A DNA stretch of 64,000 nucleotides from Mytilinidion resinicola. Taxonomy: Eukaryota; Ascomycota; Dothideomycetes; Mytilinidiales; Mytilinidiaceae. Numbering within the stretch: the stretch's first letter is position 1; every line of letters begins with the position of its first letter. The notes beneath the pieces were generated by a model. That model had not been told where the DNA came from and searched no databases. It saw nothing but the letters and a program-made list of their open reading frames with translations. A program made the translations under genes and the position numbers. The stretch covers positions 1,331,609 to 1,395,608 of the forward strand of contig NW_022985440.1 in assembly GCF_010093595.1 (NCBI RefSeq), given 5' to 3'. Positions 1 through 9,968 of this stretch are shown here, piece after piece.

Positions 1-219
1 AGTCACGCGACGGAGGAAATCGAGCAGGAAGAAGCGGAAGGAACTGAGGTACAGACTCGCGATCTTGATCAACGTCTTGACGAGATTCAAGCCACACTTC
101 GGAGACTTTCGTCGGCCACGGAAGAGGTATCGGCGCTTGCGAATCGTGTCGAGAATGCGGTGGCGGCGATTGTAGCGATTTTTTTCGTGCTGCTGCTGGC
201 CGCTTGTTGGTATCTCTGA
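1..219 (+). CDS. C-terminal end of a tail-anchored coiled-coil protein (partial)
   Basis: The window opens inside this reading frame, which ends with TGA at 217-219. The visible 72 residues start with an acidic Glu-rich stretch. They continue with a heptad-like helix (leucines and isoleucines spaced as in a coiled coil) and finish with about 17 hydrophobic residues (AAIVAIFFVLLLAACWYL) right at the C-terminus. Such a layout is typical of a tail-anchored membrane protein held in the ER or outer mitochondrial membrane, but this is inferred from shape only. I do not recognise the family. The 5' part and any introns lie outside the window. Confidence 0.6.
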   Translation, partial: SHATEEIEQEEAEGTEVQTRDLDQRLDEIQATLRRLSSATEEVSALANRVENAVAAIVAIFFVLLLAACWYL

Positions 220-1264
220 AGGAGTGCGTGGGGTAGGGATGGTGCGGCTATCGGAGTGCGATAGCAAGGTCATTCGATGTGGTTTGAATGAAAGAGGTTA
301 AGTGCAAGTGAGTTCTAGACAAATCTGCATGAAGGTACTCTGAAAACAAAACAATGTCATTGAGATGTAAATCTATCCCGTCTGACCGCTATCACTGCTC
401 TAACACCTCATCAATTGATACTGTGAAAGGATGGGTCCACGAAAGGATGGGTCCACGATGGGTATGATTCGGTGCTTGAGTGCTTCTTGACACATTTGGT
501 TCTACGACGGCGCAATTATTCCTGGTATTGATTGTGAGTATATGGTAAAGATGGCTGATATCGACCATAGCTTTGGAATTATATCCAGTGCTATGAGTGG
601 TGTGAGAAGATCCGCTGAAAGCCACGGCCAAGCACATTCCGCTCCAGTTGAGATATTGGCTCTACTTTTTCTCGGTACTGCGTTCAGCCACACATCAACT
701 TGACAGGGACGTCATCATAGCATTGGAGGAATGGTCATGTGAAAAGAACTGTGAATGAGTTCGGAAAGACGAGCTGCGGTCATGATGTGATACATGAAAG
801 AGGTGTCATTATTTAGTTTGAGGAAGTACGGAAATGAGTTAAACCTAGCTATGAACCTATAATATCTCACGAGCCGTGATATTACGCTGAAGTAGATCAT
901 AGTCTAGTACACAATTCGCCATCCGAAGTCGAATCGGCTATTGACATTCGTCATAAAGGGACAGATGGGTATTTCCTGCATCAAGATCCGGCATGTCAGC
1001 TTCGCAAGTGAAATGGATCCGGGGTGATGTCAGCTAGTGATTGAATGATGGCGGTCTCATCAACGTAATACTTCGTATTGATGATGAAGGGCGCGGAAAC
1101 GGGACCGAGGCCTAGCCCCCTGTGGAGGTTGAAAGCAAGTTGGCACGTGATCCAAACTATTCTGGTGGGGGCATGATTTGGCAGCCGCGATAATCTCAAG
1201 AGTTTCTGTTTGCTGCACCAACTTCGCTATATTAGTACCTATCTACTCGATCACAACTTCGATC
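220..1264. other. Intergenic, no gene recognised
   Basis: No open frame here looks like a known protein and none continues across plausible introns. The only structure seen is a perfect 16-bp tandem duplication at 425-440 and 441-456. The last part should contain the promoter of the Tsr3 gene. Confidence 0.5.
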
Positions 1265-2548
1265 ATGGTCCGACATAAGAAAGATGGGTTGTCCTCTCGT
1301 GGGAAGAAATACTCTAACGCTCCGCGTCCTCGAGGACCAGCCCGCAACGGCGAGGACGGCGAAGCCGCCACCAACTCGAAACCCCAATTCAAGGCTGCCT
1401 GCTGGGACCTGGGCCACTGCGATCCGAAGAGATGCTCGGGGAAGAGGCTCATGCGATTAGGCATGATGCGGGAGCTTCATGTTGGACAAAAATTTGCTGG
1501 AGTTGTCGTTTCGTGAGTCAAGACCTGGCATTGATCATCACAGCGTGCTAATCTTCACAGACCTAAAGCGAAGAAAATCCTATCAGGCGCGGATAAAGAG
1601 CTACTAGAGCAATATGGTGCAGCTGTGGTTGAAGCGTCGTGGAACAGGATAGATGAGGTTCCCTTTGGGAGGATAGGCGGAAAGTGCGAGAGACTATGTA
1701 AGCATGTTCTGAACGCTGAAATGAATGCACGGGTCTAACATGTTGCAGTACCATATCTTGTTGCAGCAAACCCTACAAACTACGGACGACCCTGGCGGCT
1801 CAACTGTGTCGAAGCCCTGGCGGCTTGCTTCTACATTTGCGGACACCCTGAGTGGGCGGAGGAAATACTATCGACCTTCTCGTATGGAGAAGGTTTTCTG
1901 GAGATCAACGGGGCGTTACTGAAACGTTATGCTGCGTGCAGCACAGAGGAAGAGATCAAAAAGTGTGAAGAAGTGTGGCTCGAGAAAATTGAGCGGGAGT
2001 ATTCAGCCAGTCGGGTTGATCAAGATGGCGGCAAGGAAGATGCATGGAAAGGCGGCAACATGAATCGTCGGCAGCTAGAAGATGACGAAGAAGATGACGA
2101 AGAAGAAGATGGCGAAGAGGGGGAGGCCCCTCAGCTGAAGGGAAAGCACAAGGCCGCAAAAGGGGAAGAAGAAACCGACAACGAGTCCGGCGGGGACCCT
2201 GACAACCGAGACCCATACACTATGCCCGAGTCATCAGAGGATGAGGAAGAAATGGCCGAGCTTCGACGCCGAGTACTAATGTCTAAGCCGTTTGCCAACC
2301 CTATCCCAGTGGAGGGTGACAAGAAACAGCCCGAGAAGGTTGCGAGAACGGAGCCGTTGCCCAGAGCTGAAGATGACGCTATGTCTGAATCTGATTACGG
2401 TCAAGATGAGGAGTTCGACAACATTATCAAAGCTACCCCGATGACGGATCGAGCCGGTATCACTGCAAGGCAGAGGCTGAAGTCGCAAGACAAGAAAATA
2501 AGCGCCACCTTCAACAGCGCGTCTTTGGGTGCTCCTAGCAAGTGGTAG
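1265..2548 (+). CDS. TSR3: Tsr3, 18S rRNA aminocarboxypropyltransferase
   Basis: Exons 1265-1512, 1561-1697 and 1749-2548 join in frame to 394 residues. Tsr3 transfers the 3-amino-3-carboxypropyl group from S-adenosylmethionine to a hypermodified pseudouridine in 18S rRNA during late cytoplasmic maturation of the small ribosomal subunit. The N-terminal RLI-like metal-binding motif is visible (CWDLGHCDPKRCSGKRL). It is followed by the Tsr3 core: SWNRIDEVPF, LPYLVAANPTNYGRPW and the ALAACFYICG helix. The start at 1265 gives the short basic leader normal for the family (MVRHKKDG). After about residue 210 the protein runs into a long acidic Asp/Glu/Lys-rich tail, as in other fungal Tsr3 proteins. 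Both introns (48 and 51 nt) have good GTGAGT/GTAAGC donors. The assignment is firm. Confidence 0.95.
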
Positions 2549-3319
2549 GCTACTATTGTATACACTTGGGCATTTTGGTATCTCGCGATATGCTATAAAT
2601 GCTTGTCTCACTACAAAAGGTCTTTCATGGGTCACCCGATCACGAGAATCGGGGGAAAATTTGGGATATCGGGCATGGCAGCCCTGAGGTCTTAGTGCAG
2701 TTCATCTGCTCTTCTGGCTGTAGCACGGCCACCATCTGTCTAGTATTGCAGCCCGCAGCTGCATGTTGTGACCAATGACAAAAAATGTGGTCTCCTTGCT
2801 GGCGGTGAGCTCAGCCCCAGTTGCCAAGAGGTCACATTCTTCAGCCCTAGGTAAGTGTCGCAGCATGTCGCCGAACCATAGACGCCGACTACCCTCCCAG
2901 CTCCGCTGTGACTATACCATCGTGACCTTGTCTTCTGAATTGGTGCTGCGGTTTGTGGCGTTCTCTTGACCACAACAAACTCACCATGCTACTTCGTATT
3001 CTTTATTTGTCTTCTCTCTACGCCACGCGTGGAGAGAGCTGAGTAAAGACATCGCCAAATTACGAGTTACTGCGGTCTATTGCCATGGCTGCTGTCTATC
3101 GCCATATTCTGAATTTAGAAGCATAGAGAGCGCTTCGAGGCACCAGAGGTGTATATAAGCATTGAGGAATTCCAGCAGTCACATTATCATTAACTACAAG
3201 ATCACAATACAGTTCTTCTCTCCAAGACTCAAAACATCACAGTCTTCGTTCAGTCCACTCATAAACTCGGCTTATTATCATTCCCTCAAACTCTCAGATT
3301 TTCATTTCATCCAAACAAA
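2549..3319. other. Intergenic: Tsr3 3' flank and promoter of the secreted-protein gene
   Basis: No coding sequence was recognised. The last 170 bases hold a TATA box and a long pyrimidine-rich leader for the gene starting at 3320. Confidence 0.6.
3152..3158 (+). promoter_or_regulatory. TATA box of the But2-like secreted protein gene
   Basis: A TATATAA motif stands about 160 bp upstream of the start codon at 3320. It is followed by a C/T-rich leader with no upstream ATG, the arrangement of a strongly expressed fungal promoter. It is inferred from motif and spacing only. Confidence 0.55.
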
Positions 3320-3865
3320 ATGAAGTTCACCACCGCCGCCCTCGCCGCCATCCTGGCCTATGCCTCAGCCGCGCCCACAGACACGTACATATACCCGGAC
3401 AAGCTGTCTACATACCAAGTCTGGAGCGGTGCTGTCACATATGACGTCCCTACCGGCCAGATCTTCAAGGACGGTAAAACGTCCGACATCACCACTCTCA
3501 TCACCTTTACCTTCCCTTCTAAAATGGCGGGCAAGACCTGCGAGTTCAACTTCGCCCTTAACAATTGCCTCCACTGCAATCCAGGCTACCCCACTGGAAC
3601 CGCACAATTCGACGCCTATACCGCCCTCGCACCCGCGGATCACAGCACTAAGGACTGGCCGAGCGGAAATCTGAGGGATCAGTATGTTGGACGTTTAAAG
3701 TCGGTCAAGCCGGGCCTTGCAACTTATGTTGACGGATTCCCGAAGGTTGGACCTTTTCCATGTCCAGCTGGCAAGACGTACGGTGGTGAGTTGGTTGGTG
3801 CTGGTGACCAGGTCAACATTCAGTGGGATGGTAAGGGCGAAGGTCCTTACTTCCGGGTCTACTAG
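3320..3865 (+). CDS. Small secreted protein, But2 C-terminal-domain-like
   Basis: A single-exon frame of 181 residues. The first 18 residues form a clear signal peptide (MKFTTAALAAILAYASAA) with an Ala-x-Ala cleavage site, so the mature protein is secreted or cell-wall associated. The body is beta-rich with cysteines near residues 73, 82, 85 and 150. The FTFPS...CEFNF and GPFPCPAGKTYGGEL stretches resemble the 'Ubiquitin 3 binding protein But2 C-terminal' family, common among secreted ascomycete proteins with no established function. The family match is from pattern memory and is moderate. The signal peptide and strong promoter architecture are directly visible. Confidence 0.75.
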   Translation: MKFTTAALAAILAYASAAPTDTYIYPDKLSTYQVWSGAVTYDVPTGQIFKDGKTSDITTLITFTFPSKMAGKTCEFNFALNNCLHCNPGYPTGTAQFDAYTALAPADHSTKDWPSGNLRDQYVGRLKSVKPGLATYVDGFPKVGPFPCPAGKTYGGELVGAGDQVNIQWDGKGEGPYFRVY

Positions 3866-4161
3866 AGAGTATTTGGAGAGGCGATGAGATGAGGAGATAA
3901 TCAGCGTAATCATTGCAAGGGGTAGACGGCTGTCATTCGTTTGCATCGCGACTTGGTTTCAGGAATTCTGTTTTGCATTCACGGTAGTACTGGGCATTGG
4001 TATTTTGTTTGCATTTTCAATTCTCTATAAATATCTAGTCACGCTGTGTCGCTTCTTCATACTACCACTACTTCAAAGGCTATCTTCTCTCTTATCTTTT
4101 ACCTTCTGCGCCGAAGCTGCACGTAGAAGTCTTTCTCTTCGTGTACCCGGGAAGAGGCTTC
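3866..4161. other. Convergent intergenic region
   Basis: The stretch lies between the 3' ends of the secreted-protein gene and the monooxygenase gene. A CTATAAATA motif near 4024 is followed by a C/T-rich stretch, like a promoter, but no gene follows on the plus strand. Nothing else was seen. Confidence 0.4.
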
Positions 4162-5420
4162 TTAAGCCACATATCCACTTAACTTCGTGACATCCGTCGC
4201 AAAGGGCAGCGTCGTCACCCTCATCCCCGATTTCAACGACTTTGGAATCGGATGTCTTTCCGGAAGGGAATCTACATCCGGATGTTGTAGAGCCCGGAAA
4301 GAATCTCTCGAAAGCGGATCGACCACATTGCGGAAGTTATCTCGACGCGCCTGCGCCCACGCATCCAGGACCTTCTCATCAGCACCATGCTGAAGATGTG
4401 AGACGAGTACGTCGGTAAGGCTCGAAGCGTCTAGGATGCCGGACGCCAAGCCCATACCTGCGTATGGATTTGTGACTTGAAGAAGAATTTAGTCAAAATT
4501 GCCTAATAGTATCAACAAAGCTGAAAGAAGAGATTGAGCTTACGATGTGCCGCATCTCCAACCAGCAAGACGCGCCCCTTCCTCATCTTCTCTGCGCAAA
4601 GCTGATGTGCTCCAAAGGGCGCACACCGCTCAACCTTGTAATTGAGCGGCCGCGGTCCAGGAAACATGGCATCGAACTTCCTCGGCAACACCTTTTCAAT
4701 ATCCGCGTTCGTATAGTCCGCAGGCACACCGAACGAGACTCTCCACAGCCCGTTCTCCGTGATGGGCCCGATCAGCCCGAAGTTCTCTCGGTCAGCCAGG
4801 AAGTTCCCCCCAGTCCACCCGTACGACTCAAATGGATAACGGACATCGGTAGAGACGAGCTGGCGCGGCAGCGTCTCACCTTGCATATCGATACCTGCGA
4901 GCCGACGCGTAATGCTCTTTCCGCCATCTGCACCGATGACCCACGAGGCCACGAACTCTACAGTGGCTCCAGAGGCTGTCTCGGCAGTCACTTGTACTCT
5001 TTCCGAGTCTTTCTCCAAGTTGACATTCTTCGCCTTATGTCCCATAAGCACTTTCGCATTCGGCACCCTCCCCAGATGTTTCGCCAGAATTTCGCAGAAT
5101 CTCTGCTGTGGGACTGTCATGGGTCCAGGCGTACTGGCTACTGCAGGAGGCGCGGCGATAATGGACTTGTCGGATCCGCGGCGGAACCAGATCTTGCCGT
5201 TTGTGAGGCCTTTGGCAGCTTTCTCGAGGTCATTGTAAACTCCGGCTTTTTTGAACTCGGGGAAGACGGCGGGCATGTGGGTCATGGCTTTCGTGTCTGC
5301 GGGGATGGAGGAGTGGGCTTCTAGAAGCGTGACGGATATGTTGGATTGAGCGAGGCGGAGGGCGAGGAAGAGGCCAACGGGTCCCCCGCCGATAATTAGG
5401 ATGGTGCTTTGATGGGGCAT
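4162..5420 (-). CDS. FAD-dependent monooxygenase (PheA/TfdB type)
   Basis: Exons 5420-4544 and 4475-4162 are separated by a 68-nt intron and give 396 residues. The protein has the three signatures of class A flavoprotein hydroxylases: the N-terminal dinucleotide-binding GxGxxG (ILIIGGGPVGLFLAL), the DG motif (VIGADGGKS) and the GD motif (LVGDAAH). The splice falls exactly after GDAAH and restores LTNPYAGMGLASG, the conserved follow-on. Such enzymes hydroxylate aromatic or polyketide-like substrates with NAD(P)H and O2. The substrate cannot be read from the sequence. The start at 5420 is the first ATG before the beta strand of the Rossmann fold. The protein is shorter than phenol hydroxylases and lacks their C-terminal thioredoxin-like domain. 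No biosynthetic cluster surrounds it. Confidence 0.88.
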
Positions 5421-6758
5421 TGTGTTGGATTTGCTGCGGTTTGGTGTATGAAAGATTGACGTGTGTTGAGAGCGGGTTGGGCGAGATCTGGGGAAATGAA
5501 TTTGGGGTGATCTAAGAAAGATATATCTATAAACAATTGACTTCACTAGCACGCAGGGACTTCCAATCAGTGACTTTACCTAATGTTTGACGATCGTCAT
5601 ATCTAGAGATAGTATGCAAGCTGCCGAGCTGGATGGCCAATTACTAACTTGTGTGGTATGTTCGGACGTTACGCTGGGACTGCTTTTAACGTCATCGTAC
5701 CACTTGAGCTAGGTGGCACGCCTCTCCCCTAATCTTGCCTTGTATCATTTTTCTATCTTGTCGGAAGACGTAGTCATGATTTGTTCTTCGGTAAAACGAG
5801 ACATAGCTACAGATCACTTCATTGGACTTAGTAGATAGGACGAGTTCCCGGAAAATTCTTTCGCAAATATCTAGATTGGAAGCTTGAGCTTTCTAATATA
5901 AAGGCCCTGTTCAGGCCCTTTTCAAGTGGGTCCAGTATCGTTCTCAGCCACGGTAGTCTCTCGATGGCGGCTCCGCAGACCGTTCTTGGCTTCACCCACC
6001 GCTAGACCCTGCCAATCAGTTCACGACATTCAACAGTCAGAACTAAGCCTCAACCTCAGCGAGCAAACTTGAGCAGGTCTTTTAGACCTCCAAAAGTTTG
6101 AGGCGTTTCTGTATTTAGGAGCACTTCCTGAACTTCCTGAATGGAGCCCATTCGCGATCATGACGTCGGAAATTTACGATTTACAAACTCACGAATACGT
6201 CGAGATATGATGGTGGTGGGCTATTCAATGGATGATCTAGGTCTGAACCCATCAAGTCAGTAGATACAATGGGGATGAACGAGAGAAACTGAACTCTTTA
6301 AATTTCGGAGTTACACTTACTTGGAGAATACGGAGGTGGGGGCAGATTATCTTCTACCTTATAGTTATTCGCGCGAGTAAAGATCCACTTTCGTATCCTC
6401 CTCAGTCTTAAAGCTACTCTTCGCTTTGCAAGAGCTGGAGAATAGACGACAGCAGTAATAGACATGGTTGAACACTGCTAATTGCTTTACGGATGATCGC
6501 TCTTCATACGTTTCTTAACTAACTCTACGTTGTGAAGTTACCCTTGTGGTCCAAGTATCTATTAATAGCAGAAATCTCAAAGACCAAACCCGCAATCCCG
6601 AGCCAGTCAAGCGTCTCTTTCATCACTTCTTTCAAGGTCCAGGCCCAGAACCGGCAATTAAGCAGCGAACAAAGGAAGCGCAGAAGACCGCTTCCCTACC
6701 AAGTCGCCGACTCGAGAACAAAAGGAAAATATAAGCATGTGTTTATGCTTCTTTTGCA
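5421..6758. other. Intergenic, nothing recognised
   Basis: The stretch holds the upstream region of the monooxygenase and the 3' flank of the GH16 gene. Neither strand gave a convincing coding frame, RNA gene or repeat. Confidence 0.45.
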
Positions 6759-8430
6759 TCAGCCGCAAGCGCCCTCCTGCCAAATTTTCACCGACTTCAC
6801 CGTCATCCCGCGCTCGTCGCCGGGGCCCCATGTCGGATACCACTGGTCTACCTTCTTGTAGAAATCAGACCCCGCGTTTGGGCTCTTGTCTAGCCATGGC
6901 TTGCTGCCCTTGCCATCTTGAAACCAACCTGTCTGCCCACCAACAGCCACGTTGAGGATGAGATAGAAGGGCTGGGCGAATGGGGTGTTGGTATTTCCCG
7001 TCTGGCTCCAAGGATCGACAAGCAGCGTTGAATTTTCCGTCTGTTGCGAGAAATAGCCTCTCTGCCAGAGGGTTCGGTCGCCCTTGAAGTTCCAATACAA
7101 GACCTGATTGAGCCGCGAGTCTAGGTAGGTAAATATGTAATCTTTGGACCATTCCAAGCCGAACGTATGCACGCCTGATGAGTAGTCATCTCGGGTGAGA
7201 TGTTTGTCTCCCAAGGAGCGCCAGTAAGCATCAGTTTTGGGGGTCGGTCCTAAGGCATGTGTTAGGCAAAGGACTCGCGCGGATGAATGTGAAAAAAGGA
7301 TAAAGGAATATTTAAAGCACACTCACCCCAATGCAACGTGCTGGCACTGTAGTCACAGCCCTCGCCGGGATAACCGACTCCATTGCCTCGAGATTCTAAG
7401 ATATCAATCTCTCCACTAGCGGGCCATGGGCCATACACAGAGGCTTGGGACATCATCCCTGGCGCTGGTCAGCTTTATGATTCTTTGAGTGTCAAAGCAT
7501 GAAAAAGCTACGCACAAATTGCAGGCCATAGCCAGTCATCCTGTGGTAAGGTGGCTTTCACTTCAATTCTACTATACTTGATGGTTTTCTTACCTTAGGT
7601 GGTGAGGCGGGCAGATCGCACAGGCGGTACTATGCTTCCGGTCGTGGCGTTCGAACGAACAGCGCAGGCGACGGTTGTGTTGCCTGTGCATGATCCATCC
7701 CCGCCTGCACGGGTCAAGTTGGGTGAGTAGCCGTCAAAGATTTGTTGGTTGGAGATGTTGGTAGTTTCGTTGGTAAGCGTCGGCACGATGTGTAGACCTT
7801 TGTTGTCCGTGTAGGTATTTTTAGAATCAGTCGTTGTCCAGTCGAAAGAGCCAGTACCGAAGCCGCCAATCTGTGAGGCGCTTTGGATTAGCTGGATACT
7901 TAGCATAAAATAGCATAAGCTTACCTGCACTTCTTGATTCCAGATAGTAGGATCAATAGTTTGGAAATCATCGGACAGGACCAAGCAATACTGTTGCAAG
8001 TGTCAGAGATGCCGGGGATGAATTTTATGGTCCTGAGACACACTTTTGTCTTTGGAATCTTTTTTATGGTACTGAAGCAAATCCACGCGCTAAGGAGAAA
8101 GCCAAGCGCGATGAATCCCCACACGATGTAGTTGTTGATGCGGGTCCTGTGCAGCCTTTTATCCAGAATCCAGGGTTGTTGGTATTCGCCTACAAGCTTG
8201 TAGCTCCGGAATCTATGCTTTTCCTCACTGATACTATTTTCATTCGAAGCGATGAATCTTGCAGAGTCATCTGAGCGTTGTATAACCAAAGAGTTTCGAG
8301 CTGAGTTTCTGGCCTGCGTCGAGGACAGGCTAGGTGGAGATTTTGACCCATTGGAAGAAGGCGCGGAGGGAGCGTTTTCGTCTCCAAATGGGTTACGAAA
8401 TTGAATTTCCTCGGTAGTCGTGCTCGACAT
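6759..8430 (-). pseudogene. Membrane-anchored GH16 beta-glucanase-like protein with one in-frame stop
   Basis: Five exons (8430-8044, 7990-7925, 7870-7516, 7458-7327, 7249-6759) join in frame over 477 codons. The N-terminus is a cytosolic Ser-rich tail followed by one membrane segment (YIVWGFIALGFLLSAWICF), making a type II membrane protein. The rest is a glycoside hydrolase family 16 domain with the catalytic motif GEIDILES, where the two Glu are nucleophile and acid/base. Substrates of this family are beta-1,3(1,4)-glucans of the cell wall. In the third exon a TAA at 7595-7597 stands where relatives have Lys, just before GKKTIKYSRIEVKA. Everything after it stays conserved and in frame. No intron of reasonable length removes the stop. 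It is either a recent pseudogene, a strain polymorphism or a base error. Family call is firm; loss of function is likely. Confidence 0.85.
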
Positions 8431-9968
8431 GATGTTACAATATATTTCGAGAGGGTGGAATGCACAGACGGGAAAATATATCAGAATTATCTAAATGGAT
8501 GGCTACACACATAGAGGTATCTTAAAAACAGCCGTAAATAAAACTTTGCATTCTACATCACAAAGCAGACAATCAGACCTTAAAACAATCCGATCAGAGG
8601 TCCAGACAGCTATGGGATGACGCCGAAACTTGCGTGAGTGCCTCGTGGCTTGATATGGCGTTCGGGGCTGTGTGGGGTCCAATCTGCAACTTGCAATAAA
8701 ATCACTACTGAGCGCCTTTGCTAAAAGAGGTTGAATATTTGCTGGCACAATGGTCCTGCTTTGTCGTAGACGGCGACCAATTCTAACACGACTTTATGTT
8801 CCACAATTACTTAGTTTATGCCAAGAATATATCGGAGTGGCATATTGCGGCATTGATAGCTAAGCCATCAGATGCTGACCATGTCCGAACACGTCAGGAG
8901 CCGACAATGACTAGCAGGACGGTCCAAGGTGGTCATAGTGCGAGCAATTGTCGAGCAGATAGCTACGGTCTGGAGAGGGCGTATACTTGGCTACGGTGAC
9001 CCTATCAACATCGAGTTATCGGCGACTTAGGAGAGTTCTAGGAGGTGATTTCGAGTCTAGACTGCGCACGTGGAAGCAGAGAGATGGTCGGTGAGCCTCG
9101 AGCAAAATTTTCAGCCCGGGATGAACCAAGAGAGGCGGATGAACATGTACCGTAAAGGAGATGGTTTGTGTGTGCTATTCATGCTTGATTCATGCCAAGG
9201 AAGAAGAAAATGCAGTTGTTCTAGAACGCAGGACTGTGAAACGTTTCAGAACATCTCGGAGTGATTACTCAGGCGCATGCGTGGCGGTTCCGTCACAATA
9301 AGTGATGGTGATGGAGATTTGGAATGGCATAGGTGGTGAGACGAATCCCGACGGAAAAGGGGACTGTCGGCCTTGGGATGATCCGCTCCGAGGACCGCTT
9401 GCGGTCAACCTTCATCTTTGATGGCGACCACCGCCTTTCTTATAGCCCCAGTTTCTTGTTCTCCCGATTCCCATGTTCGTCGAAGCCTGCTAGCGTCACA
9501 AAGCCACCCCGAGATTCAGCCTCAAAATGGTGTCGATAAGTCTGACCCATCCAACAGCACAGAAAGGCTTGAATGACGGCCCGAAAACGCCTTCGAGCAG
9601 CCATCGTTACATTTTCTCCGATGCTAGAGCGCCATGCTTCTAGCCTTCGGCGCAGGATAGGATGGCAATCCTGGCCCAGGCTCCTAGGAAAAGAAGATCG
9701 CCCAGTAAGGCCCAACGGTGGCTGCCGGGTATCCCCGTTCTCTCTTGGCAGCATCCTCGATGCGGTTCTTGTCACTGATAGAACATGACCCTTGTCCTAG
9801 AAATATGTCAATCCATAGCTACAGTCCATAGTTCTCTTACTTGCAATTCATGTTCTCACAAGGCCTCCAATTTTCGTGTCGTGCTGTAGACAGGCACATC
9901 CCCTTCTCCGAGTTTATCTTCAAATAATACAACCCATAGAAATATCGTTTGCCGGTGTATTTTGGAAT
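8431..9968. other. Intergenic, nothing recognised
   Basis: This is the divergent region between the GH16 gene and the GT2 gene. The longest open frame, about 110 codons on the minus strand near 9440-9775, is basic, lacks a good ATG context and matches nothing I know. Confidence 0.45.

Noticed and set aside
4162..5420. Secondary-metabolite cluster around the FAD monooxygenase
   Set aside because: No polyketide synthase, peptide synthetase, terpene cyclase, transporter or pathway regulator lies nearby.
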